DNA of 9,099 bases from Bdellovibrionales bacterium (GCA_027320785.1 DAHVKR010000027.1:1-9099); one strand, 5' to 3'; positions 1-6,916 are shown, numbered from the stretch's first letter. Notes: generated by a model not told the origin, from the letters alone. Numbers and translations: made by a program.

Positions 1-823
1 CTTCTTCCGAATCCGCTGACAGTCCTTCCATGTGTTGATGTTCCATTGGAAGATAATGAGGGTCTTGCATTTGAGAAGGTTGAGAATTATTCAAAGCCGG
101 CAAATTTTCAATACGGTCAAAAAAATGAGGGTCTAGTACTTCAAAAATCAGAGTGTGATCCAAGACTCGAATGATGTCGCCGCTCTTTAAAATAACAGGT
201 TCTGAAGGCTCTAGAACTTTTTCATTTACAAAAGTTCCATTCACACTACCCTGGTCCACAATTTCATATCCTAGTCCAGACTTGTGAATTTCAAACTGGC
301 GTCGACTAACTCGATGATCTGAGATAAGAATTTCGGTGTTCACATCGCGGCCTGCCACCCAAGTGTCACCGCCATCCAGCTTAATTTTTTGCTGAACGTC
401 ACCATCTTCATTCATAATTTTAATATAAGCTGTTAAATTAGAGGTTTGCACAACTGTCCGATCGCTCAGACTTACATCATCACCAGAACTTGCCGTGTGT
501 CCCTGAGCGTTCGTAATCGCAAGAGTACTTTCGACAAGTGCGACTTCAAATTCATAGGTAGATAGCTCAAATTTATACCCTGGATTGAGCACGATAGATG
601 TAATGCTCTCACCATTTGAAGTTACATTACCTAATTTCGAAAGGACCTCTAATTGCCATACACCGTTATCTTCAAATATTCGAAAGTGTTCTCGCGATAT
701 TCCCTTATCACCATCTAAAACAATATTGGCATCCGTTTTTCGACCCACAATCCAAGACTTCAATGGATCGAGCACCACTTCACTAATAACCTGACCTCGA
801 TGTCGAACAATGAGCTTCGTCAT
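1..823 (-). CDS. Tandem FHA-domain protein (3' end cut by window edge)
   Basis: The gene starts at an ATG at 823 and stays open to the left edge, giving 274 visible residues; its C-terminus lies outside. Two forkhead-associated (FHA) domains are visible. FHA1, about residues 3-97, has GR at 27-28 and SREH at 43-46, but its SNGT-type loop is weak (N-V-T-S-N-G, 66-71). FHA2, about 133-229, has GR at 158-159 and a good S-V-N-G-T-F-V-N loop at 193-200, but the usual His of SxxH is Gln (SRRQ 173-176). After 230 the chain is polar and Gln/Pro/His-rich, probably a linker. No signal peptide or membrane segment is seen, so it is likely cytosolic. FHA domains bind phosphothreonine peptides; the partner is unknown. 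The ATG overlaps the upstream gene's stop as TAATG and is preceded by a GAGGGAAG Shine-Dalgarno at 830-837. It is the fifth gene of the tadC-led operon. The family call is firm and the role is unknown. Confidence 0.9.
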   Translation of the reverse strand, partial: MTKLIVRHRGQVISEVVLDPLKSWIVGRKTDANIVLDGDKGISREHFRIFEDNGVWQLEVLSKLGNVTSNGESITSIVLNPGYKFELSTYEFEVALVESTLAITNAQGHTASSGDDVSLSDRTVVQTSNLTAYIKIMNEDGDVQQKIKLDGGDTWVAGRDVNTEILISDHRVSRRQFEIHKSGLGYEIVDQGSVNGTFVNEKVLEPSEPVILKSGDIIRVLDHTLIFEVLDPHFFDRIENLPALNNSQPSQMQDPHYLPMEHQHMEGLSADSEE

Positions 824-1875
824 TAAAATCTTCCCTCTATCGCCAGATTACACTCATCGAAGTAGTCTTTTATCTCATTATATTTGGGATGACGTTTATT
901 ATTCTGAATCATGACAAGCGCATCACGAAAGCTTGATCGACAAAGACGGTAGTTCTTCTTCTCGCGGTATCTTAAGCCTTGTAAAATATAAAACTGAAGA
1001 AGCTCATCAAACTTAATGCTGGAAAGATTGTAGTATCTTTTTGCTAATTCGTTATCAGGATCCTTCACTAAAACTGAGGCAAAATTCTCTTTTGCTCTCA
1101 TGTAGTTCCCCTGCTGATAATCACGAAACCCTTTAACTAAGTTTTCCTGAACCTGACGCATTAATGGGTTATTTTGAGCATTAATTCTTTCTTCTAGCTT
1201 TTCTTTATTTGCTTCCGTTTGAAGGCGATCATATTCAATTTGCTGAGAAGATCTAAAGGTTAGCTTCTCACTCTTCTTTTTCCCCTGGCTTCCTAGCCAA
1301 AGCACAAGCCCAATCACAACTCCCACAATCAGGTAAAATCTTAATCGAGAATTTGAGCCGGATTGCTTATATTTGAGATTTGGACCTCGGGCCGGGCGAG
1401 GTTTCACCCCAGGCTTCGCTCGAGAGGCTGGCCGAGGCGTTGGCATCGCATTGGGAACCGCACGCAACGGAGAGTTGGAGGCGGCAGCCTTCGTCGGCAC
1501 TTTGGGAGTCGGCTGCAGAGCTGAAGTTTTATTCTGAGGCACTAATATAGGACCATCCTCAAAAATTTCAATTAAAGTCTCTCCCAATTGAACTTTTGAG
1601 CCTGGTTTTAAAACCTCATCCTGCACGACTTTTTCATTTACCATCACAAAGTTTTTTTGTGATAAATTTTTGACTCTATACTCGAAGCCATTCCAGTAGA
1701 TTTCAACATGATGACGACTGATACGACCATCACGCGGAAGCTGAATCGTATTATCATCACCTCGCCCGAGCTTAATGACATCTTTGTCTAAGGTATGGAC
1801 TTCATTTTGATGTGGGCCCGAGATTATCTTTAAACGATAGGGTAATCTTGATTTTAATGCCGGAGCTGAACTCAT
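823..1875 (-). CDS. FHA-TM-TPR-like membrane protein
   Basis: A 350-residue protein. An N-terminal FHA domain (about 13-108) has GR at 37-38 and SRHH at 53-56, but the SNGT loop is replaced by Q-K-N-F-V-M-V-N (73-80), so phosphopeptide specificity may be altered. A Pro/Ala/Arg-rich linker (about 112-170) leads to one membrane helix at about 179-196. A basic and acidic helical stretch follows, then TPR-like helical pairs (about 245-281 and 294-325, with Y/A/F spacing and a D-P-D-N turn at 272-275). The likely topology is FHA inside and TPR-like region in the periplasm, because the flanks before the helix are strongly basic. It could be a scaffold linking cytoplasmic phospho-signals to an envelope machine; this is inference. 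The start is ATG at 1875, inside an ATGA overlap with the upstream stop, with a strong GGAGGT at 1881-1886 five bases away. The stop shares one base with the next gene. Confidence 0.9.
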   Translation of the reverse strand: MSSAPALKSRLPYRLKIISGPHQNEVHTLDKDVIKLGRGDDNTIQLPRDGRISRHHVEIYWNGFEYRVKNLSQKNFVMVNEKVVQDEVLKPGSKVQLGETLIEIFEDGPILVPQNKTSALQPTPKVPTKAAASNSPLRAVPNAMPTPRPASRAKPGVKPRPARGPNLKYKQSGSNSRLRFYLIVGVVIGLVLWLGSQGKKKSEKLTFRSSQQIEYDRLQTEANKEKLEERINAQNNPLMRQVQENLVKGFRDYQQGNYMRAKENFASVLVKDPDNELAKRYYNLSSIKFDELLQFYILQGLRYREKKNYRLCRSSFRDALVMIQNNKRHPKYNEIKDYFDECNLAIEGRF

Positions 1876-3479
1876 AGTTCACCTCCGTCAGGCAAGACCG
1901 TCATCATATAAAACTCAGGGTGGCCGTGACTCATGAAAGCTGTTGCCTGTACGATGCACGGGTGTCCTGAAAACTCGAGATGATCGGAGTGTGATATATA
2001 AGGTGCCTCCTGACATCTCTTAATAAGGTCTGCAAAATTTTGCTGAAGAGCTGAATCTGGTATTGCATGATAACTTTGACCGATACCACTCCAACCCGTC
2101 AAATCCATAAACTTATCATTATGACTCCAAACAGAGTCATCTGCACCGATAGCAATTGCCGGGACTCCGCTAATATTGACAAAGTTCATAGCCTCTTGCT
2201 GATGCTCTGGTCCTGTTCCCGATCCCATTGTCGCGGCCTGCGGATCAGCACTCAAAGACCGAGCTAAAAGTGAGTTCACGTTCCCGATGAGGGCTTGGAA
2301 ATCAGGGTATAAATAAGGTATTTGAATATTATCTCGTCTCTCTCTCATCGCATGATCGAGTTGACTATTCAGCTCACGAACGGGTTTTTCTACAAGTTTT
2401 GTTAAAAAGAAAAAGAGAAGTGCTCCTAAAGCGGATGCAATCACAAGGATTTGCATAAAAAGGCTAATAGCTCTCCCCTGATCTAAAGAGAGTCCGCTTG
2501 TATCATAAATAACGATGGCATAACCCTTTATACTTGGAAGACCTGTCGCCGGATCAAATTGTCCAATGGGGGCACTGGCGCCGATTTCAGATGAGCCAAT
2601 TTCCTCCACAAGAGGTCGATCCTCAGCTCTTGCCTTATGTACAAAAGGCTCCGTAGCCGTTCTACCTGCACGCGAGGCGGGAGCCAAAATCATTCCATCT
2701 GATTTCTGCACAATGAAGACATCTTTAACTCCCTCTTCCAATTCGGCAGAGTGAGTACTGAGATTTCCGATTTGACCTTCTAAAACAGCTTTTTGATTAA
2801 TCTCAGCAAGATGTCTTGCAACAGACATAGCACGTCTAAGACTTTCACCGATTCCACTTTCTTTAGCACTTCGAAAAGTTGGAATCATAGAAAGCAGTGT
2901 AACTGAAAAAATAAAAATGACTACAAAGCCGCCCATAACCCATCGGAATTCAAACCATTGCGGTAACTTATAAATTCCAGGGAGTACAACTCTTTCAGTA
3001 AAGTCCTGAACTTGAGCATTCATCTGCTCAAATATATTTCGATACTGAGGAATTGGGGCTGCAGCAGGTGCTTCTGCCAAGTGAGGATTTACAGCATCAG
3101 ATGGATGAGCAAGGAGATCTGGGGACTGCGCATATTGTACAGCCGGTGCCGCTTGTCCATGCATAGGGACTGGAACAGAGGCTCTTTGAGTCTGCTCGGG
3201 AATAATCTCAAAAACTATATCATGCGCTCCCATTTTATCGCCAAATCTCATGACCGCGCTTTGTATCCGAACCCCATTTAAATAAGTCCCATTCGAAGAC
3301 TTCAGATCTGTGATAATAATTTTATCTGCGTAAACATTAATCTCACAATGCTCTTTCGAAATTCCATGGCTGGAGATTTGAATATCACAATGAGGGGCTC
3401 TCCCCAGAAGATTTTTTCCACTCTTCAGGTTAAAGACTTTCCCAGCTGAGGCTCCACTGAGCACTCTTAAGGCCCACAT
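1872..3479 (-). CDS. FHA-TM-periplasmic sensor-TM-PAS protein
   Basis: A 535-residue protein. The N-terminal FHA domain (1-93) is canonical: LGR at 25-27, SKEH at 41-44 and SNGTYLNG at 62-69. An Ala/Pro-rich linker (about 94-146) follows. Membrane helices at about 181-199 and 338-360 enclose a periplasmic domain of about 138 residues. Its pattern V-F-I-V-Q-K-S-D-G-M-I-L near 254-265 and the I-K-G-Y-A-I-V-I-Y strand at 317-325 look like a Cache/PAS-type sensor. After helix 2 comes a HAMP-like or coiled linker (about 361-405), then a C-terminal PAS-like domain (about 428-528, with N454 and the D-L-T-G-W segment). No histidine kinase, GGDEF, EAL or methyl-accepting output is present. It is probably an envelope sensor whose cytoplasmic ends are FHA and PAS; ligand and output are unknown. 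The start is ATG at 3479, overlapping the DUF192 gene by 13 nt, with AAGGAG at 3490-3495 ten bases upstream. Confidence 0.88.
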   Translation of the reverse strand: MWALRVLSGASAGKVFNLKSGKNLLGRAPHCDIQISSHGISKEHCEINVYADKIIITDLKSSNGTYLNGVRIQSAVMRFGDKMGAHDIVFEIIPEQTQRASVPVPMHGQAAPAVQYAQSPDLLAHPSDAVNPHLAEAPAAAPIPQYRNIFEQMNAQVQDFTERVVLPGIYKLPQWFEFRWVMGGFVVIFIFSVTLLSMIPTFRSAKESGIGESLRRAMSVARHLAEINQKAVLEGQIGNLSTHSAELEEGVKDVFIVQKSDGMILAPASRAGRTATEPFVHKARAEDRPLVEEIGSSEIGASAPIGQFDPATGLPSIKGYAIVIYDTSGLSLDQGRAISLFMQILVIASALGALLFFFLTKLVEKPVRELNSQLDHAMRERRDNIQIPYLYPDFQALIGNVNSLLARSLSADPQAATMGSGTGPEHQQEAMNFVNISGVPAIAIGADDSVWSHNDKFMDLTGWSGIGQSYHAIPDSALQQNFADLIKRCQEAPYISHSDHLEFSGHPCIVQATAFMSHGHPEFYMMTVLPDGGEL

Positions 3480-3811
3480 TCGATAACATCTCCTTCATTC
3501 AATTTTTTATCTCGCGCTTGCCCAGCTGCCATCTCAATAACAGCCGTCGCTCCCCACACAGGTCCCGCCCATCTCCAGGGCTGAACATTATGGTAAATCT
3601 TTTTTATCTTTCCTTGTTTATCAAAAAATACGCAGTCAATTGGGAACTTCATAAAAAAGGTATGGATAGCATTGCACCGAGTGATCCAAAGCGCCTCCTT
3701 AGGCCCCAATCCTTTTTTACCCAAAAGCCCCACCGTACGAGAAATCAAAGTGTCCGCAAGGACAAGATTCTCAAATACAATGTCTGAGTTTGACTGCTTC
3801 ATTAACTTCAT
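3467..3811 (-). CDS. DUF192 family protein
   Basis: A protein of 114 residues from ATG 3811. It matches DUF192 along its length: R-T-V-G-L-L near 25-30, the I-H-T-F-F-M-K-F-P-I-D core at 49-59 followed by C-V-F-F-D, and the closing V-I-E-M-A-A-G motif at 91-97 with E-G-D-V-I near 106-110. DUF192 is a small beta-rich family of unknown biochemical role. Many members have a signal peptide; this one has no hydrophobic N-terminus, so it looks cytosolic. The chosen ATG overlaps the tadC stop by one base (TGATG). A TTG one codon upstream is possible but less likely. Upstream GGGAAG lies at a usable distance. It sits between tadC and the FHA-sensor gene and is clearly co-translated with both, which suggests, without proving, a job in the same secretion system. 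Confidence 0.9.
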   Translation of the reverse strand: MKLMKQSNSDIVFENLVLADTLISRTVGLLGKKGLGPKEALWITRCNAIHTFFMKFPIDCVFFDKQGKIKKIYHNVQPWRWAGPVWGATAVIEMAAGQARDKKLNEGDVIECGP

Positions 3812-4722
3812 CAATTTTTCTTCCCATAAATAAAGCTCAAGACCATAGGCCCTAACACCATGATAAATACGGCTGGAACAATAAACAGCATCATGGGAAT
3901 GAGCATTTTCTGCGAAGCTTGAGCTCCTAATTTTTCAGCGCGCACAAATCTTTCCAAACGCATCTGAACCGATTGATCCTTCAAAACCTGGGATATACTT
4001 GCTCCTGTAGACTCCGCATCAATCAAGACAGCCACAAAGCTTGTCATCTCGGGCATATCAAGCCTCTCTCCAAGCTCCTTCAAGGCTTGTTCTTTTGAAG
4101 AACCGATCTGAACATCTTTCAATACAATCGAAAGCTCCTCCGCTAAAACACTTTCTGTCCCCTGAGCTTTATCCACTATTTTTTGAATAGCTTGAAAAAG
4201 ATCCAGACCCGCTTTGACAGAAAGAGCCAGTAGATCAATGTAAAAAGGCATATCAGCCCGAACGCTCAGTTCTCGCATTTTCTTCATGGCATTCGCATGC
4301 ATGATGGGCATAAAAAATCCCACGGGGACCGCTGCAAAAATAAAAATATAAGGGAAACCCATTTCCAATGCGAAATTCATGACAGCACAAAATCCCGGGA
4401 AGAAAAGAGCCCAAAGAATTTGCATTCCAATAAACTCATCCACATTCAGTTCTTTTCCAAGGCCCGCCGTTTTGATTCGCCGAGCTACGCTTTTTCGATA
4501 GTTTACACTTTGAATTCGGAGCGCATGCTGAAGTGTAAATTGATGAACAAGGGGGCGTGATAGATTAATAATTCCACTCTTCGAACGCACAGGTTCTGCA
4601 TTATTCGCCCAACTCAATTGTTTTTTGTCGGTCTGCCCACCCAGAATGGCACTGATGAACAAATACACAGCAACACCTGCAAAGATTAAACCTAAGATTA
4701 AAATCCATTCTGCGCTTCCCAT
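3811..4722 (-). CDS. tadC: TadC-like type II/IV secretion system F-domain protein
   Basis: A 303-residue inner-membrane protein. Helix 1 is at about 5-27. A cytosolic stretch follows to about 97, a hydrophobic pair at about 100-140, then the T2SSF cytoplasmic helical domain (about 155-265), with D-M-P-F-Y-I-D-L-L-A-L at 157-167 and the E-S-T-G-A-S-I-S-Q-V-L motif at 237-247. The last helix (about 273-298) ends in the P-A-V-F-I-M-V-L-G-P pattern typical of TadC rather than TadB. TadB and TadC form the inner-membrane platform of Flp/Tad pili, driven by the TadA ATPase. Neither tadA nor tadB lies to its right, so they would have to be left of the window or elsewhere. The start is ATG at 4722 with AGAGGAAG just upstream (within 4725-4732). 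It is the first gene of the minus-strand operon, head to head with maf. Family is certain; the TadC assignment is likely. Confidence 0.9.
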   Translation of the reverse strand: MGSAEWILILGLIFAGVAVYLFISAILGGQTDKKQLSWANNAEPVRSKSGIINLSRPLVHQFTLQHALRIQSVNYRKSVARRIKTAGLGKELNVDEFIGMQILWALFFPGFCAVMNFALEMGFPYIFIFAAVPVGFFMPIMHANAMKKMRELSVRADMPFYIDLLALSVKAGLDLFQAIQKIVDKAQGTESVLAEELSIVLKDVQIGSSKEQALKELGERLDMPEMTSFVAVLIDAESTGASISQVLKDQSVQMRLERFVRAEKLGAQASQKMLIPMMLFIVPAVFIMVLGPMVLSFIYGKKN

Positions 4723-4750
4723 TTCTTCCTCTTTGTGTTCAAGTGTATGT
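4723..4750. promoter_or_regulatory. 28-bp divergent start region between tadC and maf
   Basis: Only 28 bases separate the tadC and maf start codons. They hold the tadC Shine-Dalgarno (minus strand) and no recognisable one for maf. Any sigma-70-type promoters must therefore lie inside the opposing genes: maf's inside the tadC 5' end and tadC's inside the maf 5' end. I found no convincing -35/-10 pair on either strand. The closest on the minus strand is a TACACT (plus-strand 4742-4747) with a poor -35. The region is annotated from gene geometry, not from a promoter match. Confidence 0.4.
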
Positions 4751-5344
4751 ATGTACCAATTGGTGCTTGCCTCAGCTTCCCCTCGCCGACGCCAACTCCT
4801 TCAAGATGCTGGTTTTTCTTTTTTGGTCCATCCCTCTCAAATATCGGAAACTTTTGATGAAAACCTGACAATCGATGAGCAACTCCGCGACTTATCTAGA
4901 CGTAAGGCGGAGGTCGTTTTCGAAGAGTATAAACACATTCACAAAGACCCCTTTCTTGTGTTGGCTGCCGACACCGAAGTCGTCATCCATGGTGAAGCTT
5001 TGGGAAAACCCAAGGACGAACGTCAAGCGACGGCCTTCCTTAAGTTATTATCCGGCTGTTTCCATGAAGTTAAAACAGCCTTGTTCATAAAAGAGTCTAT
5101 AAATGGTGATTTTGTGTCTCATGTTGAGACAACACTGATTGAATTCAATGAGTTAACAGACCAAGAGATCCAAGATTATGTGAAAACTTCAGAGCCCTAT
5201 GACAAGGCTGGAGGGTATGCCATCCAAGGAGCAGGAGGACAATTCGTAAAACGAACGGCGGGCTCCTGGACAAACGTCGTGGGACTGCCCGTAGAGAAAT
5301 TCACAGAGCTTCTTCAAAAGAAAAGTTGGGTCTTAAAAAAATGA
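4751..5344 (+). CDS. maf: Maf nucleoside triphosphate pyrophosphatase
   Basis: A 197-residue protein, normal for the family. Maf proteins hydrolyse nucleoside triphosphates to monophosphate and pyrophosphate, acting on non-canonical or excess nucleotides, and some affect septation. Visible motifs are the N-terminal L-A-S-A-S-P-R-R (6-13), the catalytic A-D-T (73-75, D74 the likely base), G-K-P-K-D at 85-89, S-G-C-F-H-E-V near 101-107, and E-P-Y-D-K-A-G-G-Y-A-I-Q-G at 148-160. The G-S-W-T-N-V-V-G-L-P end (171-180) resembles the YhdE/Bacillus Maf (dTTP/UTP) branch rather than YceF; substrate is inferred. The frame is open further upstream to 4625, but that stretch is antisense to tadC and lacks family similarity, so ATG 4751 is chosen. 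It has no clear Shine-Dalgarno. The stop overlaps yggS as ATGA. Confidence 0.94.
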   Translation: MYQLVLASASPRRRQLLQDAGFSFLVHPSQISETFDENLTIDEQLRDLSRRKAEVVFEEYKHIHKDPFLVLAADTEVVIHGEALGKPKDERQATAFLKLLSGCFHEVKTALFIKESINGDFVSHVETTLIEFNELTDQEIQDYVKTSEPYDKAGGYAIQGAGGQFVKRTAGSWTNVVGLPVEKFTELLQKKSWVLKK

Positions 5345-6003
5345 GTCTACCCCTAAATGATTTTCGCCATGAATTTGAAAAGGTCTGCCAGCAATGTGGC
5401 CGAGACCCTCACTCAATTACTCTCGTGGCTGTTTCCAAAAAACAGCCTCTCAGTAAAATTCATGAAGCTTATCGAGAAAAACAATATGACTTTGGCGAAA
5501 ACTATATCCAAGAGGCGCTCGAAAAACAAAACGCTCTTCAACTCCCTGGAATTCGCTGGCATATGATTGGACCTGTCCAAACAAATAAAATAAATAAAAT
5601 TCTTGGAAAGTTTGTCCTGATACACTCCGTTGACTCTTTTCACATAGCCGAGGAAATAAACAAACGAGCCGAGCGAGATGGACTCAAAGTCCCCGTACTT
5701 CTACAATTGAATCTAGCTCACGAGGAAACAAAATCAGGACAAACTAAAGAAAAACTTCTCTCTCAGTGGGATCAATATAAAAAACTCTCCGCCCTGCAAA
5801 TTGAGGGTTTGATGACGATGCCCCCCCTTCAAGAGGATCCTGAAAAATCTCGCCCTTATTTTCAAGAATTAAGAAAGCTTGCTAAACAGCTCGGACTCCA
5901 GCAACTTTCAATGGGAACAAGCTCAGACTGGAAAGTGGCTCTTGAAGAGGGAGCTACATTAATTCGAGTAGGAACATCTGTCTTTGGTGAAAGGAGCACG
6001 TAG
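5341..6003 (+). CDS. yggS: YggS/PLPBP family pyridoxal phosphate homeostasis protein
   Basis: A 220-residue alanine-racemase-fold protein that binds PLP and keeps vitamin B6 and amino-acid pools balanced; it has no known catalytic reaction. Hallmarks are V-A-V-S-K at 29-33 (K33 the likely PLP lysine), F-G-E-N-Y-I-Q-E at 51-58, W-H-M-I-G-P-V-Q-T-N-K at 73-83 (usual form HFIGxLQxNK), I-H-S-V-D at 94-98, E-G-L-M-T-M near 155-160, and S-M-G-T-S-S-D-W at 190-197 with G-A-T-L-I-R-V-G-T at 204-212 for phosphate binding. In the S-M-G-M-S-x-D motif the second Met is Thr. ATG 5341 overlaps the maf stop (ATGA), which decides the start over a TTG five codons upstream. The stop shares one base with proC. 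yggS beside proC is a widely conserved pairing. Confidence 0.95.
   Translation: MSLPLNDFRHEFEKVCQQCGRDPHSITLVAVSKKQPLSKIHEAYREKQYDFGENYIQEALEKQNALQLPGIRWHMIGPVQTNKINKILGKFVLIHSVDSFHIAEEINKRAERDGLKVPVLLQLNLAHEETKSGQTKEKLLSQWDQYKKLSALQIEGLMTMPPLQEDPEKSRPYFQELRKLAKQLGLQQLSMGTSSDWKVALEEGATLIRVGTSVFGERST
5990..5996 (+). promoter_or_regulatory. Shine-Dalgarno for proC GTG start
   Basis: AAAGGAG lies six bases before GTG 6003, inside the 3' end of yggS. It supports GTG as the true proC start, in a TAGTG overlap with the yggS stop. Confidence 0.75.
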
Positions 6004-6842
6004 TGGTTTTTTTGCAAACGCGACTCAAAGTAGGATTTATCGGTGCCGGGAATATGGCACAGGCAATGATTAAAGGCATGATTCAATCAGGAAATGTTTC
6101 ACCTGCTCGAATCTATGTGAGTTCTCGAACAAGTCAAAAACCCCAAAAGCTTCGAGAGCTTTATAATATTCAGGTTTGTACAAATAATGAAGACCTCGTC
6201 GAAACATGCGATGTCGTTATTTTAGCTATGAAACCTCAAGATCTTATTTCAGCTGTCGAACCCATTGCTCGCAATTTTAATGAAAAACAAATCGTCGTAA
6301 GCTTGGCCGCAGGGCTTCGACTTGAAACACTCGAAAAAATTCTACCACAGTGTCGCCTCGTTCGTTTGATGCCCAATACTCCCGCCCTTATTCAAAAGGG
6401 TTCTGTTGGATGCCTTGTGAATGATGACCAAGATGAAGGCTTAGCAGATTTGATGGAAGACATGTTTGCCTGCTTAGGATCTGTCCATCGACTTGAATCA
6501 GAAGATCAGTTTGAATCTTTTATGATTGCTTGTAGTTCTGGAACAGGTTTTGTCTTTGAATTTATGATCTACTGGCAAGACTGGCTCGAAGAACATGGCT
6601 TTGATACAGCTGTTGCGCGCAGAATGACTCAAGAAGTCTTTACAGGAGCTGCCGCCATGGCCGTACAAAACTCCGATCAAAGTTTAGAGGAAATGCAAGG
6701 TAAGGTAACATCCAAGAAAGGCGTGACGGCTGCGGGTCTGAGCTCCATGAGAGAGCTTGAAATGGAAAGGGCTCTTCGCCTTAGTTTTGAAAAGGCAGAC
6801 TTGCGAAACAAAGAAATTAGTCGTGAAATGAAAACTCGATAG
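6003..6842 (+). CDS. proC: Pyrroline-5-carboxylate reductase
   Basis: A 279-residue enzyme for the last step of proline synthesis, reducing 1-pyrroline-5-carboxylate to L-proline with NAD(P)H in the cytosol. The N-terminal Rossmann domain has G-F-I-G-A-G-N-M-A at 11-19, then V-I-L-A-M-K-P-Q at 72-79, S-L-A-A-G at 100-104 and R-L-M-P-N-T-P-A at 121-128. The C-terminal dimerisation domain has S-S-G-T-G near 178-182 and the family signature region V-T-S-K-K-G-V-T-A-A-G-L at 235-246. In most family members the start of that loop reads SPGGTT; here P, one G and the first T are K, K and V. This is the substrate-side loop, so kinetics or substrate could differ, but all other core motifs are intact. 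It starts at GTG 6003 with a good Shine-Dalgarno, translationally coupled to yggS. Confidence 0.94.
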   Translation: MVFLQTRLKVGFIGAGNMAQAMIKGMIQSGNVSPARIYVSSRTSQKPQKLRELYNIQVCTNNEDLVETCDVVILAMKPQDLISAVEPIARNFNEKQIVVSLAAGLRLETLEKILPQCRLVRLMPNTPALIQKGSVGCLVNDDQDEGLADLMEDMFACLGSVHRLESEDQFESFMIACSSGTGFVFEFMIYWQDWLEEHGFDTAVARRMTQEVFTGAAAMAVQNSDQSLEEMQGKVTSKKGVTAAGLSSMRELEMERALRLSFEKADLRNKEISREMKTR

Positions 6843-6860
6843 TACAATAGAGCATTGTAC
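6842..6860. repeat. Perfect inverted repeat IR1 at proC end
   Basis: Perfect 7-bp arms GTACAAT (6842-6848) and ATTGTAC (6854-6860) flank the 5-base spacer agagc. The first base belongs to the proC stop codon. The stem is AT-rich and no T-run follows, so it is a poor terminator. A protein-binding site or a weak mRNA 3'-end hairpin is more likely. Confidence 0.7.
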
Positions 6861-6894
6861 ATCGACAAAGGTCTAGCTATTGAGTTCAGATCAG

Positions 6895-6911
6895 AATCAA
6901 TCAAATTGATT
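6895..6911. repeat. Perfect inverted repeat IR2 upstream of divIVA
   Basis: Perfect 7-bp arms AATCAAT (6895-6901) and ATTGATT (6905-6911) surround CAA. It shares the CAAT...ATTG inner pattern with IR1, and the two centres (6851 and 6903) are 52 bp apart, close to five helical turns. It lies directly upstream of the candidate -35 and is a plausible operator; function is inferred. Confidence 0.65.
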
Positions 6912-6916
6912 AAAAC

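Noticed and set aside
585..794. Plus-strand open frame opposite the tandem-FHA gene
   Set aside because: It is a shadow of a coding region, with low-complexity Ser/Thr composition and no family resemblance.
3812..3814. TTG start for the DUF192 gene
   Set aside because: The adjacent ATG at 3811 forms TGATG with the tadC stop; ATG is preferred.
4297..4560. Plus-strand open frame opposite tadC
   Set aside because: It is antisense to a strong conserved gene, has no recognisable motif and no ribosome site; it is a shadow frame.
4625..4750. Upstream extension of the maf frame by 42 residues
   Set aside because: It is antisense to the tadC 5' end, has no Maf similarity and no ribosome site; ATG 4751 gives the standard family N-terminus.
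5326..5340. TTG start for yggS five codons before the ATG
   Set aside because: ATG 5341 forms a clean ATGA overlap with the maf stop and matches the family start.
6842..6860. IR1 as a rho-independent terminator of maf-yggS-proC
   Set aside because: The stem is AT-rich and only 7 bp, and it is followed by ATCGACAAAG, with no T-run on the plus strand; the minus strand has only a short mixed run.
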